A stretch of 64,000 bases of DNA from Euborellia annulipes (lineage: Eukaryota > Arthropoda > Insecta > Dermaptera > Anisolabididae): NCBI GenBank assembly GCA_023213315.1, contig JAKCPI010025700.1, forward strand, positions 1 to 64,000, read 5' to 3'. A program made the position numbers and the translations under genes. The notes below the pieces were generated by a model, which was given only the letters and a program-made list of their open reading frames with translations, was not told the origin of the DNA and ran no database searches. This document shows positions 24,292 through 35,654 of this stretch, piece after piece (position 1 is the stretch's first letter; every line of letters starts with the position of its first letter).

Positions 24292-24679
24292 CTGAAAAAA
24301 TAAATAAATAATATTGAAAAACCATTTTTTTCAATTTTAATATTTTAATATTATAAGGGGAGGTTATACACCATCTCTCACTCCCTGGTTATACAACTTA
24401 GTCATAGGGTTCCATAAAAAAAATTGAAAAATTTTATAAGTATATATAAAATTTTGACCTTTTATGCAAATGTGATATAAATATCTTGGAATTTGGACTA
24501 CATTTTTTCGAAAACTGAATAGTTTTTAAAATAATCAACGGAGAAAAAGACAATTTTCATTAATTTCAAAAAAAAACAACGCAAAATCATACAGGTGTCA
24601 TTAAAAAAACATGTAAATATAAACAAATTCATATATTCATTTGTTTATATTTACATGTTTTTTAAATGACACCTGTATG

Positions 24680-26040
24680 CAGGGGCGTAGCGAAGAGATT
24701 TTTCAGGGGGGGGGAGAAGGCCAAAAATGCCAACTAAATTTAATCAATTTGCCAACTGTACAATTCACATTCTTTTTCATCCTACATATATTAATTTACT
24801 AGAGGCTAAACCCGACGCTCCCTAGTCGCTATATGACATGTTTGAACGTTAAGTCCCCTCCCCCTTCACTTTGCTATTTTAATATTAAAAAACTAAAGGA
24901 TTAAACAAAATTTTTGATACAAATATAATTAAGGCAAGATTTTTTTCAATTGAGAAATTCCCCATATAATTACACTCAATGAAAAATTTTGTCGAATAGT
25001 ACAGGACTCTTACAGACTAAATCCCTCTTCTATTGTCTAATGTGTAATTTACCGGGGTGTTTTGAGCAATTCCTGGGTTTTTATATAGGATACCCTAATT
25101 CCAAAAATACCATAGGTTTTTCTCCATCAAATTTAGTTTTAGAGATTTAGAGAAAATTAAATTTTAATAGAAAATGAGCTCTAGAGCGACTCTTATTTTG
25201 AATTTACTGGCTTTACCCCTTAAAAAGAAATACATTAGAACCTCGCTTAGGGTGCCCTTTCATAACAAGCAATTTGCATAACGAGCAAAAAAAACTGTAA
25301 AAATATGACTTGCTTAACGAGTGACGTTTCGCATAACGAGTGGAGAGGAGAGAGAAAGTCTCGGATTGTGCTCATGTTACATCAGTCTGTGTCATGAGGG
25401 GACAGCTCTAAGGGGAGAATGTTATTGTTTCGCATAACGAGTGTTTCGCTTTACGAGTATGATTCTGGAACGAATTATGCTCGTTAAACGAAGTTCCACT
25501 GTACATAGAAATATAAAGTTTCAGCCCAATTGGAGGCGATTTAGTGGTGCAAAACACGGCTAAAATTTTAGAAAAATAGAATTTTTTCAGTTTTTTCAAC
25601 TTTGGACACCCTTAATAGGTAGAATCTTTTACCATCACTGAATGCAAAAAAACATATATTTACGATATTCTGTAGTTCTTTCACTTTCTAAAAATCATTC
25701 TAAAGAAATTATGAACAAAATAGTTATCAAAGTCAATTTTGTTAAAAAGCAAATATAAGAAAATTTTATGATAAAGATGGTGTTTTGAGCCAAGAATTTA
25801 GAGCTATTCTTGGGTATATGGATGGATAGCTCTGAATCCTGACTAAGAAAACTGTTTTGTTCATAATTTCGTTATCAATGAATTATTTTATTTATTTTTT
25901 TTTACTTTTTCGGCTACAGAGGTCAGGTATGACTTTATTTAATATATTTCTAAATTACATTATACCGATGGCTACCGATAGGACGTTCCACAAGCTGATT
26001 GCTCTGGGTCACCAATCCCGGGGCTTTCGCTACGCTTGGC
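24680..26040. other. Spacer with unresolved transposon ends
   Basis: Starts with CAGGGGCGTAGCGAAG and a G run, a likely hAT-type left end whose right end was not found. Apart from the pogo MITE at 25,233 no gene is seen; the 25,857-26,102 frame has no recognisable protein. Confidence 0.4.
25233..25501. mobile_element. pogo/Tigger-type MITE, short copy 4
   Basis: Ends CATTAGAACCTCGCTTAG and ..CGTTAAACGAAGTTCCACTG with TA on each side. It is shorter (269 bases) and diverged from the other three, with a GAGAGGAGAGAGAAAG stretch in the middle. Confidence 0.7.
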
Positions 26041-26139
26041 ATTGCTTAACTTTTGGAAAAAGAGAGGATCCCAGGAAAATGAAATTATTATTTGTGAAAT
26101 GAAATTATAAGATGAAAAAATTTGATTGTCAGAACTCAC

Positions 26140-26238
26140 CTATTGCAGAAAGAGAGGCTCGTAGTGAGCTGATACGGGGATGCTCAAATGAGAAGGTCGA
26201 TGATGAAGGGAGAAGTCGACCTCTGGCAACAGACACTC
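26140..26238 (-). other. Exon-like cassette b, diverged copy (99 nt)
   Basis: After CAG (26,239-26,241 region, TTTTACAG) and before GTGAGT on the minus strand. The RLLPSSS frame is open with several conservative changes. The surrounding 26,045-26,410 matches 1740-2100. No Z block was found nearby upstream; foldback FB1 copy 2 follows at 26,638. Confidence 0.4.
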
Positions 26239-26637
26239 CTGTAAAAAATAAAAATTATTTTTTCTTATTAAATATGGTTCGTCTGTTTGTTTATAGAAAG
26301 AGAGAGTTTAGAAAAATATAAAAAATAATAATAAAATAGAAGGGAAAACGTACACACCTTACCACCCTCTGTTAAAATTATTAAAAATAATAATAGAGTT
26401 TCAAAACGAAGTTAATCACAATTATTATTTATATCATTGATATCATTGTACTTTTTTGCCAGAATATAAATATAAATCATATTTTTAAGTATTAATTTTT
26501 AAAATTTTACATTAAAAGTAAATTTTTTTTCGAAAAAAAGTATTTTTTTCAAATCTCGGGGGGGGGGGGTAATTACCCCATTTACCCCCCCCCCCTTGTA
26601 TCCGCCCTTGAATTCAATTCATTCAGATAATAGATAA

Positions 26638-27821
26638 CACTGTGCTACAAAATGAAACTTTTTTCTGGCCCCGAGAAAATTCCTTCAGATTCATAAGTAA
26701 AATGACCTCCTGAATCCAAATATGACCTTCGTTTTCCCCCAGCACGTACCGTTTTCGGAGGGTAGCCCCCCACCCCTTTTCGTTAATTATAGGGCCACGA
26801 ATAAAATTTGGAGGGATGAAATGGAATATTTTAGTCTTAACATTTCTTCAGAAGGTCTAAAGAAGTGAAGAGTTAAAAAACATTAACATTTGGGTCCAAG
26901 GGGGGAATGTGGGGGAGGATTTTGTCCCTTTAAATGTAAAAAATCATTAAAATAGATCGATTTTTTCTGATTTTTTTCACAATTTTTTCACTTATTTTCT
27001 ACATATTCCAGCGGAGAGTCCCACCTCACCCTTCCGTGAATATCCCTCAACTAAAAAAAATATATAGGATAAAGCGGGTGGGGTGTGGGCGATTCTGAAG
27101 CCCTTGCAAGAAGATGGAACATTCACAGCTCAGTTGGTCAAATTGGCAAATATTTATTTAAAAGAACTGTTGGCATTAGGCCACCAGCCATTTTTGCCAC
27201 CGCTACCAATTGGCAAATATGCGGCTAACTTTCATTATTTTGGGCTGATCTTTACAAATTTAAACTTAAATATATGGATTCTTCTAAGTCTTTCAATGTT
27301 TCCATATTATATCTAAAGGGGTAGAAATTATATCTTGTCAATAATTGAAAAAAAATTCTTCTTGCAAGGGCTTCAGAATCGCTCACACCCCACCCGCTTT
27401 AACCTATATATATTTTTTTTTAGTTGAGGGATATTCACGGAAGGGTGAGGTGGGTCTGTCAGCTGGAATATGTAGAAAATCAGTGAAAAAATTGTGAAAA
27501 ATCAATTTTAATGATTTTTTTGCATTTTAAGGGACAAAATCCTCCCCCACATCCCCCCCTTGAGTCCAAATGTTAATGTTTTTTAACTTTTCACTTCTCT
27601 AGACCTTCTGAAGAAATGTTAAGGCTAAAATATTCCTTTTCATCCCTCCAAATTTTATTCATGGCCCTATAATTAACGAAAAGGGGTGGAAATAAGTAGG
27701 GGGCTACCCCCGAAAACGGTACTTGCTGGGGAAAAACGAAGGTCATATTTGGATTCAGGAGGTCATTTTACTTAAGAATCTGAAGGAATTTTCTCGGGGC
27801 TTTTTTTCTTGTTGCACAGTG
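26638..27821 (-). mobile_element. Foldback element FB1, copy 2
   Basis: Same arms as 16,744-17,872 but the whole element is in the opposite orientation: left end CACTGTGCTACAAAATG, right end GTTGCACAGTG. The spacer (about 27,110-27,355) is longer, with an extra GTTGGCATTAGGCCACCAG segment. Possible 3-bp target TAA on both sides. Confidence 0.8.
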
Positions 27822-29035
27822 TAATTAATTTTTAGATTTATTTCTAATTTGAAACCCACACCATGAATAAAAAGAAAAAATTATAACAAGAACCCATCCT
27901 ATTCACTTCGATCGATAAAAATTAAATTTAAAAAAAAATTGTAATTTTTTTCCCTCAATCAAACATATAAAGTACAAGTGGAAAAGCCCGCCCTAGGCGC
28001 CCCCCCCCTGGACCTCTTTGCTCGACTTCGGCAAAAATTTTAAAGATTTAAATTTCCCGCTTTGACTCAACTTCCTTTTATTCTGGCCAATTAGCACCCT
28101 GATAAACACCCTAATAAACACAGAGACTTAAACAAATTTAAAAAAAAAATCACACTTAATACTATACGGCTGACGAGATATAAAAGATTAAGCAAGCAAC
28201 CCTCCTATTCATTTCTATAGGCCTAATATAGAAAGCAAAAAATGTTTTTAAATATAATTAGAAATATTTTTCTATGTTAGAATGTTATAAGAACAGTTGT
28301 TGCAAATTCAAGGCGTTTGTGGGACCCCTATAAGTTGTCCAATTGAGTTGAAATTTTGCACACCCCTTTTATTTGTTGATTGGAACAGGATTAGGGGTTA
28401 GGAGAAGCAAATTTTAAACTTTCAGAAAACCATACCTATAACTAAGAACCACCCTAATGAACACCCCTTATCACCATCTGGTTTCATCATTAAAATAAAT
28501 ATATGTTAAGAAAGAAAATACAAAAATAAAATGTTAACCCTTAATGAAAATGAAATATGCAAATTATAAATACCTTTTAATTGGAGTGAGATGAGGGGTG
28601 TGTGCCCTTTTATTCCCACTAATAGAATCGCACCGAGATGGCTCCTTCCTCGAGATGAACTCAACTAAAAGACTTGCTTTCTTGTATGTAGGTTTACTTT
28701 TTTAAAAATAATTTGCAATTGCGTATGTGCTGTTTATTTTATAATAATGATGAATAATGATGACGAACATGGATGTTTTTTCCTCTTCTGAAACAAAGAA
28801 ATATTTAGCTATTAATTTTTATCCTATTCAATCATTGAATAATCAATAAAGATTATTTTATTAAATCATTCTTTTATTTATCCCTTAATCCTTTCACAAA
28901 TATTCTTTTTAATTCTAATCCTAATATTTGAATATTTATATTTGCAAAATAATTATTTGACTCATCTTATGTTTATTTGGCCCAGTGGTATAAAAAAATT
29001 AAAAATCAAAAATTCATATTTATGTAATAGAAATA
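27822..29035. other. AT-rich spacer with an old unit fragment
   Basis: Mostly A/T-rich. 28,490-28,900 matches the right part of the local unit, including a Z block whose donor is at 28,574 (AAAAG|GTATTTATAA on minus). A short GC-rich piece at 27,990-28,035 (CGCCCTAGGCGCC plus a C run) is unidentified. Confidence 0.5.
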
Positions 29036-29745
29036 AAAATCTGGTGTGTCTGTGCTTGTTACACCAGTTTTTTTGTGTCGATATATATTTAGTTTCCGCC
29101 GATATATTAGATAAACATTTATATTTATTTATATTTTGTTACCATGGCACATAGGCGTAACCAGAAATTTTTGATGGGGGGGGGGGGGGTTCAGGATGAT
29201 TTCTTCCCCCCCCCAACTAATAGGGCAGTATAAGGCGTCTAATGAAATATTTGATTAGCCTATCCGCCCGCCTTCGCTTCGCCCCCATGGACCCTCCTCG
29301 AGCTGGCTCGGGCCCGCCCTTTCTTAATTAAGTGCCGCAATTTTTCATTTAACTCGTATCAGGCATAAAAATACAACCCTTTTAATTTTATATATATATG
29401 CGCCTATAATACCGAAGTGTATCTGTTTCTCTTGATCAGACTCTCATCTCATTTGTCAGATCTCTCTAAGAAAAAAAAAATAATAAATTTATTTATATAA
29501 TAATTTTTATTATTTTTCATTTGAGAGATTTAATCAATTTTAATAGGCTTTAATTTTTTATAAAGCAAGACAAAAATCAATTCTTTTCAATGAGAAAATT
29601 CTGAATTTTCTTGAATTTGTTGCGTTTTATTTAATTTTTTTTTTTAAGCTAGAGAAAATTATTATATTTTGCTTTCTCTTACCCTCTATATAAAATATAT
29701 ATAGAGAGAAAGTATTTTGTATTATAGAGCTTAAATATCTAGTCA
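29036..29745. repeat. Mixed repeat pieces (CTGGTGTG end; GGCGTAACC copy 2)
   Basis: 29,036-29,155 matches one end of the AGAGAAAGTA-type repeat. 29,150-29,330 is copy 2 of the poly-G/poly-C repeat at 18,176. 29,660-29,715 has facing TTTCTCTTAC and AGAGAGAAAGTA ends only. Nothing coding. Confidence 0.5.
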
Positions 29746-29821
29746 TGGCTAGGGTTCAATGGGGGGGGGGGGGGGGTGAACCCCCAAATCCCCCCCCCCC
29801 CACCCCGAGGCTACAACTATG

Positions 29822-30290
29822 CCATGGCATCCTATCTTTCCTATTAAGTGCAAGAGTAAAGTATGCTTTAAACAATTTTGAGAGCAAAATGAAAATATAC
29901 AATTAAAAGAGCATCTAAAAAGTAATTGATTTTTCAATTTTAATAAATATCGTTGGAGCGAATTTTGAGAAAATCTTAAAAAACTGAAAAAGTACATCAG
30001 TAAAGTACTAGTACTTTTTGGCCGATTTTGATCAAAAGCTTATTTTCGCGTTCTAGGTGGGTGTCTAAGTTAAATATAAAATTTCAATCTCCTAGCTCAA
30101 TTCCTTCATGCTTTAAATTGAACCCAGACAGACACACAGACAGACAGACAGACCGACAATCAAACACACAGACAGACCATGTTGCGAAAACCACTTTTTT
30201 GTATTCAAAGGACCTCAAAACGTGTATATCCATCAAAATCTCGACATGGAATTTTCGACATGAATCCAATACTTTCTTTCTATATTTTAA
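29822..30290. repeat. AGAGAAAGTA-type repeat, long copy
   Basis: Contains the ..AAAGTACATCAGTAAAGTAC.., CTCAATTCCTTCATGC and TCCATCAAAATCTCGACATG segments and a (CAGA)n tract near 30,128-30,175. Frames on both strands are shadows of the repeat. Confidence 0.65.
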
Positions 30291-30413
30291 CAGGGTGGCT
30301 ACAGAGAAATTATTTGAAATATCCCAGATAATTCCAGGTTTTCCAGAGATTTTTTTTTCCATGATTTATAATTTTTATTCGTGTAATTAAGATTTCTAAA
30401 ATTTTGATTAAAG

Positions 30414-30608
30414 TTGTCTAGAAGAAAAGGAGAAGAAAAACAGCAGCTAGTCGTATTTCATTATTTTAATTCCCATCATGTTGACGTTTCGAATCCGGTT
30501 GGGATCATCGTCAGAATGGGCTGGGGGAATCGAAAAGACAGTCGGAATTAAAATAAGAGAAAGTAATAATGAAATACGACTAGCTGCTGTTTTTTTTCTC
30601 CTTTTCTA
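30414..30608. mobile_element. Penelope-like foldback with hammerhead motif
   Basis: Arms GCAGCTAGTCGTATTTCATT and the reverse complement at about 30,568-30,592 flank a hammerhead-like core on the minus strand. No reverse transcriptase is present. The GCAGCTA start of the arm recurs in foldbacks at 61,752 and 62,696, suggesting one family. Confidence 0.65.
30472..30520 (-). ncRNA. Hammerhead ribozyme-like sequence
   Basis: Minus strand order: CCCAT (stem I), CTGACGA, a GATCC..GGAT(T)C stem II with a CAACC loop, GAAA, CGTC (cleavage expected after the C), a short spacer, ATGGG (stem I partner). All invariant core bases are present. Stem III is reduced to about one base pair, as in minimal type-I hammerheads of Penelope-like elements, which act best as dimers. 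Activity is inferred only. Confidence 0.65.
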
Positions 30609-31049
30609 CTACCCTGACTTTACTTATATCTTTTAAGTATTAATCAATTTTTTTTTTTCAATCAAGGATTGAATAATGAACCTTCTTTTTACTATATGAT
30701 AATGAGTTCAAAAAATATAGATGATGAGACGAGTAAATTTTTACTCAATCACTGATATCTGACACTGAGAAAAAAAAAATACTTTTCTTATGAACATTTT
30801 CTTGATACAATATAACCTTGTCTCAAGAAATCGTTAAATTGTTTGAAATTAATTTTATTGACTTCAAGATATAACAAAAAATCTAGTGTTGGCTGTGACT
30901 TCGACACAGCCGTTCGCTTTTTAACGTGACAACGTCGACCTTCCATATAGGACAGGTGTGGCGAAACTTTTGTAGCCCAGGGGTATTGCACCATTTCTTT
31001 CTAAATGTATATTTAGATTTAATGTAGCTTTTATGGTCAAGTAGCTATG

Positions 31050-31345
31050 CATGTTCAAAAGGTGCATCAGTAAGGTACTACAACTTTTTGGCCGATTTTG
31101 TTCAAAAGCTTCGTGTCACGTGCCAGGGGTGTGCCTAACTTAAATAAAAAATTTCAAGCTCCTAGCGTTTTTCGTTCTTGAGATATTTTGTTCACAGACA
31201 GACAGACAGACCATGTCGCGAAAACCACTTTTTTGGATTCAGGGGACCTCAAAACGTGTATATCCATCAAAATCTCGACATCGAATTTTTGACATGAATC
31301 CAATACTTCATCTCTTTATATTAACATATATAGATAAGAGAAAGT
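31050..31345. repeat. AGAGAAAGTA-type repeat, partial
   Basis: From the GGTGCATCAGTAAGGTAC segment through a (CAGA)n tract and AAAACCACTTTTTTGGATTC to AAGAGAAAGTAA. Confidence 0.6.
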
Positions 31346-31704
31346 AAAAAATTGTATAGAAATTTAATAGAAATTATTTTTTTCTCAGTGTCAGATATAA
31401 TTAAGTGAGTAAAAATTTATAATAAATTTCCCTGATACTTTTCAAAATTCCCTGATATTTCCATGATAATTCCCGGTCCCACCCTAAATTAACATAAACA
31501 TTTAGGTAAGAGAAAGTAAAAAAGGTACCCACCCATTCAAAAAAACTAACTGGAACCCGAATCAAAAAAGAGAGGGAGACTTTTGTAGATTTGAATGATA
31601 ATAAAATATAAAATGAGGGGGTTTTTATACCCGAGATTTTAAAAAAGAAAGAATGACCTTTCCCAGGAAAATGAAATTGTGAAAATTTGATTGTCAGGAC
31701 TTAC

Positions 31705-31801
31705 CCAGTGCAGAGAGTGCCTCGAGTGACCCTAAGGCGTTGATGCTCAAACTACAAGGAAGATGATGAAGTGAGAAGTCGACCTCTAGCAATAACCACC
31801 T
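31705..31801 (-). other. Exon-like cassette e (97 nt)
   Basis: On the minus strand between TTTTACAG and GTAAGT. Open in the c/d frame (reads ..WLLLEVDFSLHHLPCSLSIN..). The Z block at 33,911 would be its upstream partner, but a foldback and a nested hAT element now separate them, and the joined frames do not match. Confidence 0.4.
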
Positions 31802-31972
31802 CTGTAAAAGATAAAAATTATTATTACTTTTTTTCTTACTAAATATGATTCGTATGTTTGTGTGTTTGTGTGTGTGTATACCATGGCGAACATAAACATT
31901 TGCACCCAAACAGCTTTGAAAGATGCCTACTAGTTAGGCAGCCCAATTGACTCACCACTACATATGCACTGT

Positions 31973-32659
31973 CAGGGGGCCCTAACCACAGGGCTAAATG
32001 GGCTATAGCCCCAGGGCGCAAGCCTTTTGGGGGCGGCAATATCTATATTTTTTTGTTCTTATTAGTTATTTAGTTATTAGTCATTTATTTATTAGTTTTA
32101 TAAAAATTCATTTTTGGAAAATACCGAAAATATATCTACAGCAGAACTAAGTTTAAAGACAATAATCGAGTTAAAAATTGAATCTACATTTCCAAACGTA
32201 ACCACAGCACTGCGCATATTTTTAAGTATCGCCACTACAAACTGCAGTGGCGAAAGATCATTTTCAGCAAACAAAAGAATAAAAAATTACTTACGATCTT
32301 CTTTGGGACAGAGCAAACTCAATGATTTAAGTATTTTATCCATTGAGAGAGATTTCTTTGATAATTTAAATACTAGTGATATTATTGATCAGTTTGCCAG
32401 AGAAAAAGCTCGGAAAATAAATATATAAGTTACATTTGTTTAGATTAAGGTATGTTTTTCTTCTTAAATGTTTTTTGATTTAGTTAAATTTTATTTTTGT
32501 TTAGTATAAAAGTAATAAATAGATTTTTTCTAGTTCTGACACTTTTGTATAAATTTTCCGGACACCCCGCTCCCAATTGCCATTCTGTGTATTTTCTTAG
32601 GAAGAGGGGCGCTTTATTTCTAGTAGCCCACGGGCGCCGAATTTCTTAAGACGGCCCTG
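31973..32659 (+). mobile_element. hAT transposon remnant, 687 bp
   Basis: Begins CAGGGGGCCCTAACC and ends TTAAGACGGCCCTG, flanked by TGCACTGT (31,965-31,972 and 32,660-32,667), a perfect 8-bp target duplication. It is inserted in the left arm of the foldback, so it is younger than that element. It retains only the C-terminal part of the transposase. Confidence 0.9.
32114..32428 (+). pseudogene. hAT transposase C-terminal dimerisation domain, truncated
   Basis: About 104 codons. The segment FPNVTTALRIFLSIATTNCS followed by GERSFSANKRIKNYLRS and LSILSIERD is the typical hAT dimerisation region of ZMYM1-like or DUF4371-type transposases. The zinc finger and catalytic core are missing, so the protein could not move DNA by itself. 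The ATG at 32,114 is probably just the first one after an internal deletion. It ends in TAA at about 32,428. Confidence 0.85.
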
Positions 32660-33289
32660 TGCACTGTCTGTGTGAATTTACCTGAGGTAAGGTTCTGAGG
32701 GTCTTTTAAGACAGACCATAAACCATCTCTTTGGACAATAGATAAATTTTAAATAAAAAAGTTGTGAATTCCTCTTCAAGACACGGAAAAAAAAACTTAA
32801 ATTTTAATTTTTAGCTTTTAATGTTTGCTTTTGTTTAATTCGTACAGGGGTTGGAGAAAATAAAAAAAAAAAAAAAAAAAGTAAAAAACCTCAAAATGTG
32901 TGTACTTTTTTCAGTTTTTCGCTTTTATCTCGTAAACTAAGCATATTTTGTGCACCATAATAAATTAGAAAGAGTATAAAATTTGGTAAAATTTAGATGA
33001 TAAAACGAATTTTCAGGCCCAATATTAACCGAGATATGGCCGATCAAAGTTTCTATTTGTTTTACATTTCGAGGAACTTGGGCTAACTTTGATCGGACAT
33101 TGGGTCTACATAATCGTTTTAACAACGGAATTTTAGTAAATTTAATGCTCTACAACTTTGTATTGTACTCTGGAGCACAAAATATGCTTGGCTTACGAGA
33201 TAGAAAACAAAATAAAAACTGAAAAAAGTCCTAAAATTTTGAGGTTATATTGTATTTGAGGCCTATAACAAAATATGAATATTTTTCCA

Positions 33290-33445
33290 CACTTATTAAT
33301 TTTACATCTTGAATTCTAATATATCGGCGGAAACTAAACATATGTCGACACGAAAAATCTGGTGGGACAAGCACAGAACACAACTTTTGATTACCGAAGG
33401 TAAGAGAAAGTTGAGTGCTGTGCGACAGTCACACCAGATCTTTTT
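33290..33445. repeat. AGAGAAAGTA-type repeat, terminal part
   Basis: TTCTAATATATCGGCGGAAA, ..AAAAATCTGGTGGGACAAGC.., ACCGAAGGTAAGAGAAAGTT and CAGTCACACCAGATC. It sits in the foldback spacer. Confidence 0.55.
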
Positions 33446-33815
33446 TTTTAATAAGAATATTTTAACGCCCGAGATATTATTATAAAGGTCTATCTATAGA
33501 TATCGGAAAAATTTTATTAAAAATTGAGTACAAGTTTCGTTCAAATTTTGAAATAAGTTAATTTTTTTCCAAATAACAAGGTGAAATTAATAAAGAAGTA
33601 TAAATTCTATTAATTTGAGATAAAAAAAAAAGGCTACGCTATATATTGCAGAAAAGAGATGGTTTATGATCTATCAAAAAAGACCCTCAGAACCGTAGCT
33701 CAGGTAAATTCACACAGAAAGTGCATATGTAGTGGTGAGTCAATTGGGCTGCCTAACTAGTAGGCGTCTTTCAAAGCTGTTAGGGTGCAAATAAATGTTT
33801 ATATTCGCCATGGTA

Positions 33816-34160
33816 TATATGTGTTAACAAGGAGAAAGAGAATTAACAAAAAAAATATAAAAATAAAATGTTAACCCTTTATGAAAGTGAAATACACAAA
33901 TAATAAATACCTTTTAAGAGGGAGATGTGGTGTGTGTGACTTTTTATTCTCACTAATATCATCGCAATAGTAGAGATGCAGATCAGATCACAATTAAAAA
34001 AAAATTTGAGTGTGTCCTGTTTCTTTGATCATAAGGAAGACTGACATGGATTTTTTTTCTAAAAGCTCCTTCTTCTGAAACAAAATAAAAATATTTATTT
34101 ATTAATATTATTTGTTATCTTCTTGTATTACCATATTTTACAATAAAGATTATTTTATCA
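33816..34160 (-). repeat. Local unit fragment with Z block (donor 33,911)
   Basis: Right part of the cassette unit: ..GTTAACAAGGAGAAAGAG.., Z block ending CTTAAAAG|GTATTTATT on minus, then a CAATAAAGATTATTTTATCA stretch. The LINE at 34,161 splits it; the remainder resumes at 35,654 (AATAATTGTTTTATTTATCC). Confidence 0.6.
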
Positions 34161-35653
34161 TTCCTCGGGAAATTTTCCCGACTCTTGGAAATTGGCAAAT
34201 ATTCAACCCATTCCCAAAAAGGTGACTCCTCTCTTCCCAGCAACTATCGCCCAATCGCAATAACCTCCATACTATCCAAAATTATGGAAAAAGCCCTCAA
34301 CATTCAAATTTTAAATCATCTGGAACATTGCGGAATGATGAATGATAGGCAATATGGTTTCAGGCATGCTCGTTCGACTGGGGATATTTTGAGCTTTGTC
34401 ACACACCTCTGGAACAAAGCCATGGAAATGAAAGGGAAACTATTGCAGTTGCTCTTGACATTTCGAAGGCTTTCGATCAGGTATGGCATAAAAATCTTTA
34501 TGCTAAACTTCCATCTTTTGGCCTATCCTCTGAGCTGTGCCAGTGGATCAAGAGCTTTCTAACGGAGCGAAAGATCTCGGTTGTAGTCGACGGTGTGTCT
34601 TCTATTCCGCATTCAATCAACGCAGGTGTTCCCCAGGGTTCTGTCCTCTCTCCCACCCTATTCCTTTATGTACATTAACGATCTCATGGGAGTAACCTCC
34701 AACCCAATTCATTGCTTTGCTGATGACAGTACCCTGCACTCAGTCAGGACTGGTGAAACCTCATCCACTGGTCGTCTGGGGGCTGTGTCGTCGATAAATG
34801 ATGATCTTGGTCTCTTGGAGGAATGGGGAAACCTCAATCAAGTAAAATTCAATTCCCAAAAACCCAATGTTGTTTAATTTCTAGACAAAAAATAGGATTT
34901 GCCCTCCCCTTATTTACAGCAATAATGGCCTCGAGTTCAAAGATTCATTTTCTGTTCTGGGAGTGACAGTTACATCTGATCTCTCCTGGAGCAACCACAT
35001 CTCTTCTGTGGTTAAATCTACCGCAAGGAAATTGGGTTTCCTATTCAAAACGAAGCGTTACTTTTCCTCCCAACAACTCCTAATCCTCTATAAAGCCCAA
35101 ATTCGGCCGTGTCTTGAATATTGTTCCCACCTTTGGCGAGGGGCGTCAAAAGACGCTCTCTCCTCCTTGGAAGCCATACAGAGGCGTGCAATTAGACTGA
35201 TAGGTGATTCTACCCTTACTGCATCCCTACAGTCACTAGATCATAGAAGAAGAGTATCTTCACTATCTCTCTTCTACAGGTATTACCATGGCCAATGCTC
35301 TGCCGAATTAAAATCAATTATCCCACCCAATGCAACATATTCACGGAACACAAGAGAGGCATCTTCCCAGCATCCCTATGCTGTTCAGATCACGACTAAC
35401 AGAACAAAACAATTTCATTCTTCCTTTGTCCCCATGACCTCCCGTGATTGGAACAAGCTCCCTGCGTCTATCTTCCCCAAAACCTACAATCTTCAGACTT
35501 TCAAGTCTAACCTCAACAGGCATCTTCTCAGTTCCCGCAGTTGAGTTTCCCCTTTATGCTTCTCCTTTTGTTTTTATTTTCTTCCTGGCTGCATGTGACT
35601 ATTGGTCATTATAGGTCTTCGGACCTTATGCACCCATTCAAAAAAAAAAAAAA
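34161..35653 (+). mobile_element. 5'-truncated jockey/CR1-like LINE
   Basis: Non-LTR element lacking its endonuclease half. It starts within the reverse transcriptase fingers and ends with a short 3' tail and an A run (35,640-35,654). ATTTTATCA flanks it on both sides (34,152-34,160 and 35,654-35,662), a 9-bp target duplication. It is inserted in a local unit that can be matched to uninterrupted sequence at 44,340-44,400. Confidence 0.9.
34163..35544 (+). pseudogene. Reverse transcriptase of jockey/CR1-like LINE, frameshifted
   Basis: Three open pieces follow one another. The first (about 34,170-34,430) reads ..SNYRPIAITSILSKIMEKAL.., the fingers. The second (34,440-34,877) holds the ALDISKAFDQVWH motif, GVPQGSVLSPTLF and CFADDST, the catalytic [FY]xDD box. 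The third (34,963-35,544) reads LGFLFKTKRYFSSQQLLILY and PCLEYCSHLW, the C-terminal domain, ending in TGA after a complete tail. At least two frameshifts (near 34,435 and 34,665) and a stop at 34,876 disable it. The family is common in arthropods. Confidence 0.9.
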
Positions 35654-35654
35654 A

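Larger units (their letters stand above)
20754..24679. repeat. Segmental duplication, copy B
   Basis: Near-identical to 1-4090 in the same orientation. It contains a Y block (20,950-21,230), pogo MITE (21,982), cassette b (22,592), Z block (23,051) and cassette a (24,192). It lacks the 170-base segment at 2820-2990. Homology ends at 24,679, immediately before CAGGGGCGTAGCGAAG, which looks like the end of a hAT-type element, so an insertion rather than the original duplication border may be responsible. Confidence 0.95.
31877..33816. mobile_element. Large foldback element carrying a nested hAT
   Basis: Outer arms: CCATGGCGAACATAAACATT on the left and its near reverse complement ending at 33,812 on the right; the matching arms run through ..CTAGTTAGGCAGCCCAATTG.. 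and ..TGAGGGTCTTTT... An inner inverted repeat (about 32,880-33,240) includes AGTTTTTCGC..AAAACTGAAAA and CCGAGATATGGCCGATCAAAG. It interrupts a local unit between cassette e and block Z. A TA target is possible. Confidence 0.7.

Noticed and set aside
16744..27821. Loop inversion between the two FB1 copies
   Set aside because: The spacer seems flipped, but the unequal ends are flipped too, so the entire element is simply inserted in the opposite orientation.
30028..30390. Proteins of 92-120 codons on both strands
   Set aside because: They overlie the dispersed AGAGAAAGTA-type repeat and a CAGA tract; frames are not kept in other copies.
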